DNA of 64,000 nucleotides. Origin: Usnea hakonensis. Its lineage: Eukaryota; Ascomycota; Lecanoromycetes; Lecanorales; Parmeliaceae. The translations under genes and the position numbers were made by a program. Location: contig BLJB01000028.1 in NCBI GenBank assembly GCA_013423325.1, positions 295,773 to 359,772 of the forward strand, written 5' to 3'. Below the pieces are notes generated by a model. The model did not search any database. It saw only the letters and a list, made by a program, of their open reading frames with translations, and was not told where the DNA came from. Shown here piece by piece: positions 63,577 to 64,000 of this stretch. The number at the start of each line of letters is the position of its first letter. Within the stretch, counting starts at the first letter, position 1.

Positions 63577-64000
63577 GACGCAGAGGAAACTTCATTGCTG
63601 AAATGACGGTCCAAGTAGAGTAGATCAGTAGAGGACGAAGGATTGTCGAGAGCGGCTCGGCTAAGTAATCAACAGGCAGCGGTGATAACCTCTTGAACAA
63701 TGGTTCGTCTCCTCACTCATTTCCACCAGAATTATAGGAACGAGTTTGCTAGTGTATAGCTGTTAGAAGCTTGCTTGGGTGGACCTCGTAAGGCTACTAA
63801 ACGTTACCCACGACCATGTAGGGTGGACGACGGCTGGGTATATGACAAAATTAAACCTGAATTTTTTTTTTTGATTTTTTTTTTTTTGAACTTTTTATTT
63901 TAACCCCCCTAAGCTCTCTTTCTCTTAAAGCTCTTTTTCTTACTCCCTTTTTCGCTCCCGAAGCTCGCTCTCGAAGCTCCCCCCGAAGTTTCTCCCCCCC
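63577..64000. other. Right-edge low-complexity region
   Basis: After the start of the transferase gene comes ordinary intergenic DNA. Then, from about 63860, two T-runs of more than ten bases and a pyrimidine-rich tail in which AAGCTC recurs (about 63910, 63930, 63960, 63975). It resembles the border of an old repeat element or a transposon end, but the window stops before this can be judged. Confidence 0.4.

Noticed and set aside
1..64000. tRNA, rRNA or CRISPR features
   Set aside because: Scanning for T-loop-like GGTTCGA sequences with cloverleaf potential, rRNA-like stretches and regularly spaced direct repeats gave nothing convincing.

Overview
This window is nuclear DNA from a filamentous ascomycete (Pezizomycotina). 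The genes are eukaryotic and mostly split by short GT-AG introns of about 43-99 bases. Intergenic DNA is rich in pyrimidine tracts. The gene set is typical of moulds: a Zn2Cys6 regulator, a GH64 glucanase, F-box proteins, a CSC1/OSCA channel and a fungal-length IRE1. I cannot fix the class from sequence alone. I saw no tRNA, rRNA, CRISPR array or intact transposon.

Left part (1-16 kb): a repeat-rich hypothetical protein whose first ATG opens a double-acylation motif (684-2792); a 187-bp tandem duplication running into the 3' end of a small minus-strand gene (3397-4228); an unrecognised spliced plus-strand gene (4565-5234); a proline iminopeptidase (7025-8583); a cysteine-containing acidic protein (9118-9837); a Zn2Cys6 regulator (11277-13824); and a FAR-17a/AIG1-type membrane hydrolase (14977-15864).

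Middle (16-39 kb): the unfolded-protein sensor IRE1 (16626-20183), chaperonin subunit CCT2 (20992-22740), a GH64 beta-1,3-glucanase (23543-24700), the AAA+ ATPase Pch2/TRIP13 with an apparent reading-frame break (25086-27115), divergent from a CSC1/OSCA-like channel (27481-30146), a large F-box protein (30658-33600), and mismatch-repair protein MSH3 (34750-38079), divergent from a second F-box protein (38464-39966).

Right part (41-64 kb): a conserved-looking C2H2-type protein (41070-43016), Rab geranylgeranyltransferase beta subunit (43637-44870), a RhoGAP with a GC-AG intron (46599-48752), mitoribosomal protein DAP3/mS29 divergent from ribosome-assembly factor RRS1 (49389-51855), a secreted Cys-rich, mucin-like, membrane-anchored protein (53035-55899), a 1798-residue seven-exon gene (56148-61946), and a 4'-phosphopantetheinyl transferase (62659-63576).

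Most genes are independent housekeeping genes. The most interesting reading is the 1798-residue gene. Its layout is a helical N-terminus, then a beta-rich domain, a long basic disordered middle and a C-terminal coiled coil, which is the layout of Red1/SYCP2-type meiotic axis proteins. Pch2, which remodels the HORMA proteins bound to that axis, lies about 30 kb away. This assignment is inference. Exon structures were worked out by hand from splice signals, reading-frame continuity and family knowledge; summed coding lengths were checked to be multiples of three.
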